DNA of 64,000 nt from DYJB01 sp963777165 (GCA_963777165.1 CAVZPO010000002.1:124001-188000); one strand, 5' to 3'. Counted from the stretch's first letter, positions 9,158 through 18,023 are shown. Made by a program: numbers and translations. The notes: generated by a model not told the origin, from the letters alone.

Positions 9158-9652
9158 ATGCCCACTCCGATAGTGAGCCGTCCGACCTTCCCTCCAGGGT
9201 ACGTCGACCGCCCGATCGCCACGGTCGGGTGGGATTGGGTTGAGCGGCAGTTGACCGACGCAGTTCACTACTGGCTGTGCAGCGTCCGCCCCGACGGCCG
9301 ACCCCATGCTGTTCCGAAGTGGGCTGTGTACCTCGATGGCAAGATCTACTTCGACGGCAGCGGGCAGACGCGGCATGCTCGCAACCTGGCTCACAATCCG
9401 TCGGTCGTCCTGCACCTGGAGAGCGGCGAACGCGCCGTTATTGTCGAAGGTTCGGGGCGGGCGATCGACCGGCCGCCGACGGAGCTGGCGCTGCGTTTGG
9501 CGCACGCGTACACAGGCAAGTACGCCGACCTCGGCTACTCGCCTGAGCCGACCCAATGGGACGAAGGCGGCCTGTTCGAAATCGTGCCGCGGGTGGTCCT
9601 GGCCTGGACCAAGTTCAGCGAAGATCCGACCAAATTCACCCTCCCAGCCTGA
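9158..9652 (+). CDS. Pyridoxamine-5'-phosphate-oxidase-fold (FMN/F420-type) protein
   Basis: A 164-residue split-barrel flavin-binding protein. The barrel strands VHYWLCSVRPDGRPHAVPKW and KIYFDGSGQTRHARNLAHNP, then VVLHLESGERAVIVEGSGRA, are typical of the PPOX-like family that binds FMN, F420 or heme. The late motif EIVPRVVLAWTKF closes the barrel. The ATG has CCAGGAGG upstream. The family holds oxidases, F420-dependent reductases and general-stress proteins, so the substrate is open. It is the distal gene after the SnoaL protein. Confidence 0.78.
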   Translation: MPTPIVSRPTFPPGYVDRPIATVGWDWVERQLTDAVHYWLCSVRPDGRPHAVPKWAVYLDGKIYFDGSGQTRHARNLAHNPSVVLHLESGERAVIVEGSGRAIDRPPTELALRLAHAYTGKYADLGYSPEPTQWDEGGLFEIVPRVVLAWTKFSEDPTKFTLPA

Positions 9653-9927
9653 CCGCCTCGGGCCGCGTCCCGGCCGGAAGCGGCCCCTCACCCTCCCACC
9701 CCTCCAGTTTTGCCCGCCGGGTAGCGGGGTCGGGATCTCCGGACGGCAGCTTGCGGGTTGTGGTTGTAAAATGGATTAGTTTAGTCCGCATATCGGTCGA
9801 CAGACCGGCTCCTGGCTCGGAGGGCCGGCCCGGACGACCCAGGCTGTCGACCGGTCGCAACCTCAGGCTTCCGACCGTACCCCACGATGCCTTAAGGGGT
9901 GGATGCCTGCCGAAGACCGGAGCACCG
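9653..9927. other. Intergenic region with an inverted repeat
   Basis: No gene is seen here. An inverted repeat CGGTCGACAG (9794-9803) / CTGTCGACCG (9844-9853), with a nested CCTGG/CCAGG pair, could form a long hairpin in the leader of the S41 peptidase gene. A TAAAAT hexamer at 9767-9772 is a weak -10 candidate. Confidence 0.35.
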
Positions 9928-10066
9928 ATGCCCGTCCACGAAGAGGGACAATGGATACGGCCAGGAAGAGCGGCGCGACTGCTTGCGGCCGTGCTTCTTC
10001 TAACCATGAGCTGCACAATGCTCGCGGCAGAGCGCGGCCAAGACGGCCGAGACTCTTCCGACGCCG

Positions 10067-11350
10067 GTGCTTCCCCCGACGACATCGATCCCCCTGACTT
10101 CCACCCCGCTCACCCCATCCTACGTCCCCGCCGAGTGCCAGGGTCTTCCGCTCGCAACCGTTGGCCCGGCTCTCGCAGGGGCCACCCCGGTGCCGGAAGC
10201 CAACTCACCGCTGACCGGCGACGAACAGCAGGCCGTCGCCGAGGAGCTCATTCGAACCGTCGAGGATGTGTACGTTGCTCCGGAGAAGCTGGGCACGGAA
10301 TGGCAGGCGGCAGGCGCCAGACTGCGCCAGCACATCAGCGATGGCCTGGACACCGAAGATTTCTACACAGAGCTGCAGCAGCTCATCATCGGCCTGGGCG
10401 ATGAGCACTCGTTCGTGGAATCTCCGGTCGATGTCGCCGCCTCGGAGGCTGAATTGGCCGGCATGGTTGGCACGGTGGGCATTGGCGTGCTGGCGATGGG
10501 GATCCCGGAGGCGGGACTGATCACGCTGCTTCAGGTCTACGACGGTTCTCCGGCGGCGAAGGCCGGCCTCCAACCGCACGACAACTTGCTGGCCATCGAT
10601 GGCGTACCGCTGGTGCAGGGCGGCGTCCCGTTGCCCTGGCTGTTGAGGGGACCGGAGTGCAGCCTGGCCGTGGTGTCGGTGTCGTCGCCGGGTGAGCCCG
10701 TCCGTGAAGTGGCGATCGTGCGGCACCGGTATACCGTCGACCGGGCAATCGACGTCCGGCTGCTCTCGGCTCCGGATGGAGGGCGGGTCGGATACCTCTT
10801 CCTGCCGAGCTTCTTCGACGAACGGATCCCCACCGAGGTCGAAGCGGCTTTGGTGGAGTTTGGCCCGCTGGACGGGCTGGTGATCGATAATCGCGTTAAT
10901 GGGGGTGGATCGAGCAGCGTCGCCGAGCCGATGCTGTCCTTGTTCACCTCGGGCGACGTGGGAGAGTTTTACAGCCGAAGCGGGTCCCGACCGCTGCGCA
11001 TCACGCCGCGTGATGTCCAGGGCTCCCAGTCAGTCCCGCTAGTCGTCCTGATTGGGGGTGACACCATCAGCTACGGGGAGGTCTTCGCCGGTGTGCTTCA
11101 GGATCAGGGGCGCGCCCGGCTGGTGGGGCAGACGACGGCAGGCAACGTCGAAACCCTGCACGGCTACAACTTGGATGATGGGTCTCGGTTGTGGATTGCC
11201 GAGGAGCGATTTGTGCCCGCCGTCTCACAGGCCGGCTGGGAAGGCATCGGTGTACAGCCGGATGTGGAGGTCGTGGCGACCTGGCAAACCTATTCCATCG
11301 AGGATGACCCGATCCTCGCCGCCGCCCTCCAACTGCTGGCCGGCGAGTGA
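10067..11350 (+). CDS. S41-family (tail-specific-like) peptidase with PDZ domain, N-terminus probably frameshifted
   Basis: The intact frame starts at GTG 10067 in a Pro/Thr-rich linker. A signal-like segment in the adjacent frame (MPVHEEGQWIRPGRAARLLA from 9928, then AVLLLTMSC) suggests the true start is 9928, with an indel between about 10010 and 10065. The protein has an N-terminal helical cap, a PDZ-like domain (TLLQVYDGSPAAKAGLQPHD), then the S41 core: VGYLFLPSFFDERIP, DGLVIDNRVNGGG, and the nucleophile segment GGDTISYGEVFAG. The Ctp-type Lys position reads GQTTAGN, as in the non-Lys S41 subgroup. It is probably an exported peptidase. Confidence 0.8.
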   Translation: MLPPTTSIPLTSTPLTPSYVPAECQGLPLATVGPALAGATPVPEANSPLTGDEQQAVAEELIRTVEDVYVAPEKLGTEWQAAGARLRQHISDGLDTEDFYTELQQLIIGLGDEHSFVESPVDVAASEAELAGMVGTVGIGVLAMGIPEAGLITLLQVYDGSPAAKAGLQPHDNLLAIDGVPLVQGGVPLPWLLRGPECSLAVVSVSSPGEPVREVAIVRHRYTVDRAIDVRLLSAPDGGRVGYLFLPSFFDERIPTEVEAALVEFGPLDGLVIDNRVNGGGSSSVAEPMLSLFTSGDVGEFYSRSGSRPLRITPRDVQGSQSVPLVVLIGGDTISYGEVFAGVLQDQGRARLVGQTTAGNVETLHGYNLDDGSRLWIAEERFVPAVSQAGWEGIGVQPDVEVVATWQTYSIEDDPILAAALQLLAGE

Positions 11351-11407
11351 CCGACCGGACGCCACCGTGCTGCCGGGATGGTTCGTCGGCGGGCGGGGGC
11401 CCTTCCA

Positions 11408-11436
11408 TTGCGGGCGCGAGATGGGGCTGGTAGAAT
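11408..11436 (+). promoter_or_regulatory. Promoter for tRNA-Val (possibly also the thrS leader)
   Basis: TTGCGG (11408-11413) and TAGAAT (11431-11436) are separated by 17 bases, ideal for a housekeeping sigma promoter. Transcription would start about 11443, just before the tRNA. Confidence 0.65.
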
Positions 11437-11445
11437 AGGATGTCC

Positions 11446-11519
11446 GGGCGGTTAGCTCAGCTGGTTAGAGCGTTGCGTTGACATCGCAAAGGTCGTAGGT
11501 TCGAGTCCTATACCGCCCA
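11446..11519 (+). tRNA. tRNA-Val (anticodon GAC)
   Basis: A full cloverleaf of 74 bases: acceptor GGGCGGT/ACCGCCC, D-arm GCTC/GAGC, anticodon stem TTGCG/CGCAA with loop TTGACAT giving anticodon GAC (Val), variable AGGTC, T-arm GTAGG/CCTAT with loop TTCGAGT, and discriminator A. CCA is not encoded. Confidence 0.97.
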
Positions 11520-11540
11520 CACAATCGAAGCACGCTGCGA

Positions 11541-11786
11541 TGACCGGGACGAGTAGGCGGACCGGCGCGCCTCAGGGAGAGGGGACCCGAGACTGGAAGT
11601 CCCCCCGGCGGCGCCCCGCCCAAAACCCCCCGCGAGCATAGGCCCCAACGCCCCCGACCAGGGTCAGTAGGGTGAACGGCTCAGCCCCGTTATCGGCTGT
11701 CCGAGATGATCCTCGACCGGGGATCAATCTGGGTGGAACCGTGAGAGCGCAAGCTCCCTCCCCAGTGGGTGGGAGCTTGTTGTTTC
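11541..11786 (+). ncRNA. T-box riboswitch (threonine) controlling thrS
   Basis: The leader begins 21 bases after the tRNA. The base of stem I pairs TGACC (11541-11545) with GGTCA (11662-11666). The 5' side carries the conserved GACGAGTAG loop and the AGGGAGAGG bulge. On the 3' side, just before the closing helix, lies the specifier ACC (11657-11659), a Thr codon read by tRNA-Thr(GGU). Downstream are the stem III area (CAGTAGGGTGAACGG, CCGTTATCGG) and the T-box bulge GGGTGGAACC (11731-11740), whose UGGA would pair with an uncharged UCCA tRNA end. A terminator hairpin follows. Uncharged tRNA-Thr should favour the antiterminator and switch thrS on. Confidence 0.85.
11751..11785 (+). terminator. 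Regulated terminator of the T-box leader
   Basis: AAGCTCCC (11751-11758) pairs with GGGAGCTT (11771-11778) and is followed by GTTGTTT. It lies between the T-box motif and the thrS ribosome site, as expected for attenuation. Confidence 0.8.
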
Positions 11787-11803
11787 GGAGTTGGGAGGAA
11801 ACG

Positions 11804-13594
11804 ATGGCCATGCCGCAGGAAGACTACAAGAGCTCCGAGCTGTACCGCATTCGCCACTCGGCGTCCCACGTGATGGCCCAGGCCGTGATGGAGATGTTTC
11901 CGGGCCAGGCCCGCATCGCCATCGGCCCGCCGATCGATGACGGCTTCTACTACGACTTTGCCCTGCCGCGCCCCCTGACGCCCGAGGACCTGGAGGCGAT
12001 CGAGGCGCGCATGCGCCAGATCATCGCCGAGGACCAGACCTTCGTGCGGCAGGCGCTCTCGGCCGAGGAGGCGCGCCGGCTGTTCGCCGACCAGCCCTTC
12101 AAGATCGAGTTGATCGCCGGGCTGGAGGCCGGCGGGCGGGATGAGTACGGGGCCGAGATCGACGAGAAGCCCGAGATCTCGATCTACAAGGACGGAGCCT
12201 TCGTCGACCTGTGCCGCGGGCCACACGTCGAGCGCACCGGGCAGATCAATCCCGCCGCGCTCAAGCTGCTGAGCATCGCCGGCGCCTACTGGCGCGGCGA
12301 TGAGAAGAACCCGATGCTGCAGCGCATCTACGGCACGGCCTGGAAGACGGCCGAGGAGCTCGAGCAGTATCTGTGGCAGCAGGAAGAGGCCAAGAAGCGC
12401 GATCACCGAAAGCTGGGGCGCGAGCTGGACCTGTTCAGCGTCAACGAGGACGTCGGTCCGGGGCTGATCCTGTGGCATCCCAAGGGCGGCATGCTGCGCA
12501 AGGTCGCCGAGGACTACTGCCGCGCCGAGCATGAGCGCGGCGGGTACGAGTTCGTCTACTCCCCGCACATCGGCCGGGCCAACCTGTGGGAGACCAGCGG
12601 TCACCTGGGCTGGTATCGGGAGAACATGTACTCCCCGCTCGACATCGAGGGGCAGGAGTACTTCCTCAAGCCGATGAACTGCCCCTTCCACATCCAGATC
12701 TACAAGAGCCGCACGCGCTCGTATCGCGACTTGCCCTTGCGCTTTGCCGAATGGGGGACGGTCTATCGCTACGAGCGGAGCGGCGTGCTGCATGGCCTGA
12801 TGCGGGTGCGCGGCTTCACCCAGGACGACGCCCACCTGTTCTGTCGGCCGGACCAGATGCCGGAGGAAATCGACCGCGTGCTCGCCTTCAGCCTGAGCAT
12901 CCTGCGCGCCTTCGGCTTCCAGGACTTCCAGTGCTACCTGTCGACCCGCAACCCAGACAAGTCGGCCGGAACGGCGGAGCAGTGGGTGGCGCCGACTGAG
13001 GCGCTGCGGCAGGCGCTCGGGCGGGCGGGAGTTGCCTACCGGGTGGATGAGGGTGAGGCCACGTTCTACGGCCCCAAGATCGATATCAAGGTCACGGACG
13101 CCATCGGCCGGGAGTGGCAGCTGAGCACGATCCAGTTCGACTTCAACCTGCCAGAACGGTTCGACATGACCTTTGTCGGCGAGGATGGTCAGGAGCATCG
13201 CCCGTACATGGTCCACCGCGCCCTGATGGGGTCCATGGAGCGGTTCATGGGCGTGCTGATCGAGCACTATGCCGGGGCATTTCCGGTCTGGCTGGCGCCG
13301 TTGCAGGCGACGCTGATTCCGATCGCCGATCGGCATGTGGACTATGCGCGGCAGACGGCGGCGAAGCTGAAGGAGGCCGGGCTGCGGGTCGAGGTCGATG
13401 AGCGCCCCGAGCGGATGAACGCCAAGATCCGCGACGCCCAGCTGCAAAAAGTGCCCTACATGCTGGTCGTCGGCGACAAAGAAGCTGAGAGCGGTGGGGT
13501 GGCGCTGCGCCTGCGGTCCGGCGAGAACCCTGGCCCGATGTCGGTCGCCGCGTTCCTCGACCGCGCACACGCGGATGTGGCCGCTCGACGCTGA
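11804..13594 (+). CDS. thrS: Threonyl-tRNA synthetase lacking the TGS domain
   Basis: Charges tRNA-Thr with threonine. The 596-residue protein starts at ATG 11804 behind GGGAGGAAA. Unlike the ~640-residue E. coli enzyme, it begins directly with the editing domain: HSASH (His18, His22), then DLCRGPHV with Cys137 and His141. The catalytic core follows with the zinc Cys in MNCPFH, motif 2 RYERSGVLHGLMRVRGFTQD, the DDAHLF His, and motif 3 MVHRALMGSMERFMG. The anticodon-binding domain ends in VGDKEAESGGVALRLR. The missing TGS domain may slow tRNA release or shift specificity; the editing residues are intact. It is controlled by the upstream T-box. Confidence 0.97.
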   Translation: MAMPQEDYKSSELYRIRHSASHVMAQAVMEMFPGQARIAIGPPIDDGFYYDFALPRPLTPEDLEAIEARMRQIIAEDQTFVRQALSAEEARRLFADQPFKIELIAGLEAGGRDEYGAEIDEKPEISIYKDGAFVDLCRGPHVERTGQINPAALKLLSIAGAYWRGDEKNPMLQRIYGTAWKTAEELEQYLWQQEEAKKRDHRKLGRELDLFSVNEDVGPGLILWHPKGGMLRKVAEDYCRAEHERGGYEFVYSPHIGRANLWETSGHLGWYRENMYSPLDIEGQEYFLKPMNCPFHIQIYKSRTRSYRDLPLRFAEWGTVYRYERSGVLHGLMRVRGFTQDDAHLFCRPDQMPEEIDRVLAFSLSILRAFGFQDFQCYLSTRNPDKSAGTAEQWVAPTEALRQALGRAGVAYRVDEGEATFYGPKIDIKVTDAIGREWQLSTIQFDFNLPERFDMTFVGEDGQEHRPYMVHRALMGSMERFMGVLIEHYAGAFPVWLAPLQATLIPIADRHVDYARQTAAKLKEAGLRVEVDERPERMNAKIRDAQLQKVPYMLVVGDKEAESGGVALRLRSGENPGPMSVAAFLDRAHADVAARR

Positions 13595-13656
13595 GAGCGG
13601 TGCCTGCCGCGCCCGTTCTGCCCTTCGCCCGGCCGGAGGGAATCCTCAGGCTCCTT

Positions 13657-13685
13657 CGAAGGCCCCGCGCCTCGCGGGGCCTTCG
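13657..13685 (+). terminator. Hairpin downstream of thrS
   Basis: A 13-bp perfect stem (left arm CGAAGGCCCCGCG) with a 3-base loop, 63 bases after the thrS stop. It is very stable but lacks a T-tract. Confidence 0.65.
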
Positions 13686-13782
13686 GCATCCTGCCGGGGC
13701 ACGGGACGGGGCGGAGACGATGCCAAGATCGGACGGGGCAAGAGAGGGTCTGTTACAATCCGCCGTCTGGGGACCGGGTCAG

Positions 13783-14977
13783 ATGAGAGCGTCAGCGGTT
13801 GTGCGTTGGTTGATCGTTCTCGGTGCGGTGGCCGGCTTGGCCTCCGCACCGGCTGCGCCGCCGGGGCCATCGCGGGCGCCACGCGATGCTGCGCGCCGCG
13901 AAGGAATCCCCCACTGGCGGCCAGGCGCCCTCCTTTTTGTGCTCGCCCCAAACCCAACTGCGAGATGCGCGCCGCTGTCCAGCCGCCGGGCCGAGCAGCG
14001 CCCGCGCCGAGCTCGCTCGCCAGGGTCTCAGCCCCCTCCGGCCGCTGCCGATTGCCCGAATGGATCTCGATCTCGGGTTTTTGCCGTTCAGCTACCGCCA
14101 GCTCGATCGCGACGGCACGCATCTGTATTCCTCCCCTGAGGATGCCGTCGCGGGGGCTGGCGGATCGGGAGGGATCGACGCCGGCCTGGTGTGGGTGTCG
14201 TGGAGCGATTGCCAGGTGATCCGTGACACCGCCGTGTACCTGACGCCGGGCGGGTACATCCGCGGCGGATCGGACTGCAAGCAGAGCGGACTCCCGAGCT
14301 TCCACGGCCTCGCCTTCAGCCGGACGCCGAGCCGCCCGTTTGCCTGGATCCTGGGGACGACGAACGTCCGGACAGCGCCCGGGACCGCTGCCCCGATCAC
14401 GGGGCAGCGCACTCGCGACAAGGTCGTCCAGATCTTCGAATGGGCGGAGGCTGAGGATCTATCCTGGGCCAAGATCGGTCCGGAGGCGTGGGTGGCGGCC
14501 AAGGACGTGGCCGCAGTCACCCCAGACCCAGAGCGCCCCGAGGGCGTCGAGTCCGATCGCTGGATCTCGATCAATCTGTTCGAGCAGACGCTGGCGGTCT
14601 ACGAACAGGGAAGGTTGGTTTTCGCCACGCTGGTGACGACCGGATTGCCAGGGTGGTGGACACAGCCGGGCACCTTCCAGGTGTATGCCAAGCTGGAGCG
14701 CGACGATATGTCCGGATCGTTCGAAGCCGACCGCTCGGATTACTATCTTCTGCAGGATGTCCCGTGGGTGATGTACTACGATAAGGCGCGCGCCCTGCAC
14801 GGCGCCTACTGGCGCACCAGCTACGGTTACCCCGGTTCGCACGGTTGCGTGAACCTGTCGCCCACCGATGCCCACTGGCTGTTCAATTGGGCGGAGGAGG
14901 GCACGTACGTCCACGTGTTCGATCCCTCCGGCCAGACGCCGACGGATCCGAAGACCTACGGCGACGGCGGCGCCTGA
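13783..14977 (+). CDS. L,D-transpeptidase (YkuD) with SH3-like domain, frameshifted N-terminus
   Basis: A probable start at 13783 gives a signal peptide in frame 1 (MRASAVVRWLIVLGAVAGLA), while the mature protein reads in frame 2 from about 13890 (ELARQGLSPLRPLPIARMDL) to the stop at 14977. An indel between about 13850 and 13990 is inferred. The mature part holds an SH3-like segment (WILGTTNVRTAPG, VVQIFEWAE) and a YkuD domain with the catalytic signature SYGYPGSHGCVNLSP, where His and Cys are both present. These enzymes make 3-3 cross-links in peptidoglycan or attach proteins to it, at the outer face of the membrane. A TACAAT hexamer lies at 13754-13759. Confidence 0.82.
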
Positions 14978-15869
14978 CCCCCTCATCCGTCACATTCCGT
15001 CGTCCACGTCCTCGAAACCGAACAACCGCGCCGCGGCATGATAGCCCGACCCGGATGCCGTAGGGGCGAAGCATGCTTCGCCCCTACCAGGAACGGACGA
15101 ATCCGCGGCCGCTCGAAATCCCGCCTGGCCCGAAATCGGTAGGGGCACGGCATGCCGTGCCCCTACAATCCGTTGCCGGCCCACGTCCATGCGACCAAAT
15201 CACCCCGCCGTGGCCTGATGGCACTCCCCGGGCTTCGCGGCACGACCGGTGCTTCGCCCCTACCGGGAATGGATGAATCCGCGGCCGCGCGAGATCACCC
15301 CTTTCCCGTGCGGCGCCATATCGTCGGAGCCAGCAATCACGCCGCCGCGGCCTGAAGGCCCTCCCCGTATGACGTAGGGGCGAAGCATGCCGTCTCGCAC
15401 CCCGTTCGGGCCGCGAGCCCGCCGGGGCGAGACGGCCGGCGTGCCGCCGGTCTTCGCGGCACGAACGGTGCTTCGCCCCTACCGGGAACGGACGAATTCG
15501 CGGCCGCGCGAGATCACGCCTTGCCTGAGAGTGAATGGAGCACGGGATGCCGCGCCACGTCCTCAAAACCGAATCACCCCGTCGCGGCCTGATGTCCTTC
15601 CCCGGATGTTGTGCGGGCGAAGTATGCCAGCACGAACCTGAGTGTGCAGCGCCTCCGGCATGCTTCGCCCCTACCAGGGTTGGACAGACGCCCGGGACCA
15701 TGCAGCTATCCGTCCCCTGACCGGCCCCAGCCTACCGTGCATCTGCCGGGACCCGGCACCGGGGGTCCCCTCCGGGGCCCGCCCATCCCCCTGGATGGAG
15801 CGCCCGCGGCGTGGCACACCCTATGCAACCTAGGGGCGGCACGGAGCGCTCGTTCGGAATGACCAATAG
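14978..15869. repeat. Intergenic array of about four palindromic repeat units
   Basis: An 890-base stretch without a supported gene. It holds about four imperfect copies of a unit built of a left flank (like CACCCCGCCGCGGCCTGATG), a GTAGGGGCGAAGCATGC palindrome and a right flank (like GGAACGGACGAATTCGCGG). Approximate spans are 15003-15130, 15183-15300, 15316-15520 and 15555-15690. Perfect 28-base palindromes sit at 15060-15087 (arm GTAGGGGCGAAGCA) and 15139-15166 (arm GTAGGGGCACGGCA). In the third unit the outer arms (15373 and ~15483) enclose a second inverted pair, GCCGTCTCGC/GGCGAGACGGC. Short open frames here are repeat-derived. From ~15700 to 15869 only GC-rich sequence is seen. Confidence 0.85.
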
Positions 15870-17354
15870 ATGAAGATAGTTGGACTTCCCGCCCTGCTGC
15901 TGGCCCTTCTGGCCGCCCTGACCGTCATCCCTCTGGAGGAGGTCCATGGCGGCGGCTACGCGCCGGGCGAGATCGTCGCCGGTCAAGATGGGTATGTCGA
16001 GTACCACGTCGGCGATCTGCCGATCATCCTCAGCCTGCCTCATTCGGGCCCTTTGCTCCCCGAGTCGATTCCGGATCGCCCGGAAGCCGTGGTCGACAAT
16101 GATCCATTCGCCGATGAACTGGGGGCAGAGCTCTCCGCGGAACTCGAACGCCTCACCGGCCGCCCGGTTCACCTGATCGTCAACCTGCTCCACCGCTCGA
16201 AGATGGACGCCAACCGCAGCCGACTGGAAGGCGCCCGAGGCGATCCGCTGGCGGCCCGCGCCTGGGAGGAGTACCACGGATTCCTCCTGGCGGCCAAGCA
16301 GGCGGTCATCGACCAGTGCGGTCGCGGCGTGCTGATCGACCTGCACACCAACGGTCGCCAGGGGTACCGGATCGAATTCGGCTACGGGCTGACGGCGGAC
16401 GATCTGAGCCAGGACGACGAGCATCTCAACCGCGACTCCTTCGTGCGACGCTCGACATTGCGCCAGCTCGCGATGCTCGGTCCCATCGCGCATGCGGACC
16501 TGGTGCGCGGCCCGCTCAGCCTGGGCGGTTTGATGACCAGCCTCGGTTTTGCGGCCGAACCTTCGCCCGAGCAACCCCTGCCGGACGGCGATCCCTATTT
16601 CAACGGCGGCTACACCATCTTCCGTCACGGGTCGCTCTACGGGGGTTGGATCGATGCCGTCCAGCTCGAAGTAGCCTACGACCTCCTGCGACCGGCGGCG
16701 CGCGCTAATCTGGTCCGCGGCCTGGCGGCGGCCGTGCTCACTTACGTCGATGCCGCGTATGGATTTCACCTGACGGACCCTACGCGCGGCCTGTGCCCGT
16801 CCTACATCGATGTGCCGTTCCAGCATCCGGCCTCGGCAGCCATCGAGTCGCTCCAGACCGAGGGCATCCTGACCGGCTGCGGTGCTTCCCCGCGGCGCTT
16901 CTGTCCATGGGACGCGGCGACGCGAGCGGAGGCGGCGGTGATGGCGGCGCGACTGGCGGGCAACGATAAACCAGCCGCCGGGCCGGCGCCGACCTTTGCC
17001 GACCTGCCCTCCGATCGGTGGGATGCCGCCTCGGCCGCCAGCGCATGGTCGCGAGGCTGGCTCAGCGCCTGCGGCGACGCGCCCCTGCGCTTCTGTCCGG
17101 AGATGTCAATGACGCGCCGCGAGGCCGCTCACCTTGCCGTCTCATTGGCACCTGGGCTGTTCTCGCCTGCCGCTACCGGATCTGCGGCCGATGTCACGTC
17201 CGACCCCGAGGCCAGGGAAGCCCTTGCCGTCCTGCATGCCGGGCTGCTGCTGCCGTGCCAGACCACGCCGGCACTCCTGTTTTGTCCCGAGGCGACCGTG
17301 TCCCGCGCCGAGCTGGCGCAGATGCTGGCCGGCGTCCGGGACGTGCTCAGGTGA
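15870..17354 (+). CDS. Exported N-formylglutamate-amidohydrolase-like protein with three SLH domains
   Basis: The 494-residue protein begins with a signal peptide (MKIVGLPALLLALLAALTVI). Residues ~40-300 match the N-formylglutamate amidohydrolase fold: LSLPHSGPLLPESIP, DPFADELGAELSAEL, LIVNLLHRSKMDANRSR and LIDLHTNGRQGYRIEFGYG carry the likely zinc and catalytic residues. Residues ~310-494 hold three S-layer-homology repeats (IESLQTEGILTGCG...FCPWDAATRAEAA; SAWSRGWLSACG...MTRREAAHL; LAVLHAGLLLPCQ...SRAELAQML), each with a Cys pair. SLH domains bind secondary cell-wall polymers, so this should be a surface-anchored metallo-amidohydrolase. Its substrate is probably not cytoplasmic formylglutamate; a peptide or cell-wall amide is inferred. 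Confidence 0.8.
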   Translation: MKIVGLPALLLALLAALTVIPLEEVHGGGYAPGEIVAGQDGYVEYHVGDLPIILSLPHSGPLLPESIPDRPEAVVDNDPFADELGAELSAELERLTGRPVHLIVNLLHRSKMDANRSRLEGARGDPLAARAWEEYHGFLLAAKQAVIDQCGRGVLIDLHTNGRQGYRIEFGYGLTADDLSQDDEHLNRDSFVRRSTLRQLAMLGPIAHADLVRGPLSLGGLMTSLGFAAEPSPEQPLPDGDPYFNGGYTIFRHGSLYGGWIDAVQLEVAYDLLRPAARANLVRGLAAAVLTYVDAAYGFHLTDPTRGLCPSYIDVPFQHPASAAIESLQTEGILTGCGASPRRFCPWDAATRAEAAVMAARLAGNDKPAAGPAPTFADLPSDRWDAASAASAWSRGWLSACGDAPLRFCPEMSMTRREAAHLAVSLAPGLFSPAATGSAADVTSDPEAREALAVLHAGLLLPCQTTPALLFCPEATVSRAELAQMLAGVRDVLR

Positions 17355-17417
17355 GCCTGGTCGCAGACGGGGATGAGCAGCCAGCTAAGGACCCGGAGCG
17401 AGTCGCACCGGGCAATT

Positions 17418-17473
17418 GGCGACTAGCAGCTAGCTGCAAATCGCTCATCGCGAATCGATCATTGTTGATCGCC
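17418..17473. repeat. Degenerate 7-bp-period array (8 units)
   Basis: Eight consecutive heptamers can be read: GGCGACT, AGCAGCT, AGCTGCA, AATCGCT, CATCGCG, AATCGAT, CATTGTT, GATCGCC. The array lies 64 bases after the SLH-protein stop. Related arrays occur near 20.2, 24.4-24.6 and 51.3 kb. Confidence 0.6.
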
Positions 17474-17587
17474 GAGTGCCCCCACCTGTAGCGCCAAGCG
17501 CGCGACAGTGGCGCCCTTCCCTTACATCTGGTGGGAGAGGAAGAGAATTCGGCGCCCCGTGGTACCAAAGTACCGTCGTGAGCGGGC

Positions 17588-18001
17588 GTGGCTGACTTCT
17601 ACAATGAGGCCAAATCGGGCAGGGATGGGTGCCGTGTCGAGGAGTGTGCCCGCGTGTATGCCGACAATGAACTGCTGTTCCCGCCGCATGCCATCTCTCC
17701 CCTGAGGAACGAGCGCGGGCCGATCTGGAACGACCTGGTCGACCATGTTGCCTCGCTGCCGGAGGATCACCCCGAGAGCCTGGCCTTCTCCCTGCTGATG
17801 ATTCGTCTGGACGGCTGCCTGTCGTGCGAGACCGACTCATTCCGTGCGATGCGCGGCTGTGTAGCCTGCGCACAGCAGGTGCTCCACCGCTACAAGGCCC
17901 CCGACGCCGACCTGCTCAAACGCTACGGCCGCTGTCTGCATGAGGTTCGATCACACCTCGGCGTGCCCGAGGAAACCGGCCTGGCGGCGCGCGCCGCGTA
18001 A
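17588..18001 (+). CDS. Small conserved-looking protein with paired CxxC motifs, unknown function
   Basis: A 137-residue soluble protein from GTG 17588. The central segment GCLSCETDSFRAMRGCVACA has two CxxC pairs 14 residues apart, suggesting zinc or an Fe-S centre. It is followed by a helical LHRYKAPDADLLKRYGRCLHEV. It lacks a signal peptide or membrane helix. I do not recognise a named family. It stands alone between an SLH protein and an Fe-S oxidoreductase, with a strong terminator right after it, so it is probably monocistronic. Confidence 0.6.
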   Translation: MADFYNEAKSGRDGCRVEECARVYADNELLFPPHAISPLRNERGPIWNDLVDHVASLPEDHPESLAFSLLMIRLDGCLSCETDSFRAMRGCVACAQQVLHRYKAPDADLLKRYGRCLHEVRSHLGVPEETGLAARAA

Positions 18002-18023
18002 CCTCTTGGGTCCAGATGTGCTG

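Noticed and set aside
9767..9772. TAAAAT promoter for the S41 peptidase
   Set aside because: No -35 box at a usable distance and 160 bases from the likely start; kept only as a weak candidate.
11690..13570. A 626-residue open frame on the minus strand across thrS
   Set aside because: It mirrors thrS codon periodicity in GC-rich DNA; it has no family motif, and thrS motifs are complete on the plus strand.
14978..15870. CRISPR array in the repeat-rich region
   Set aside because: Repeats are palindromic with irregular spacing and repeated flanks; there are no equal-length unique spacers and no cas genes.
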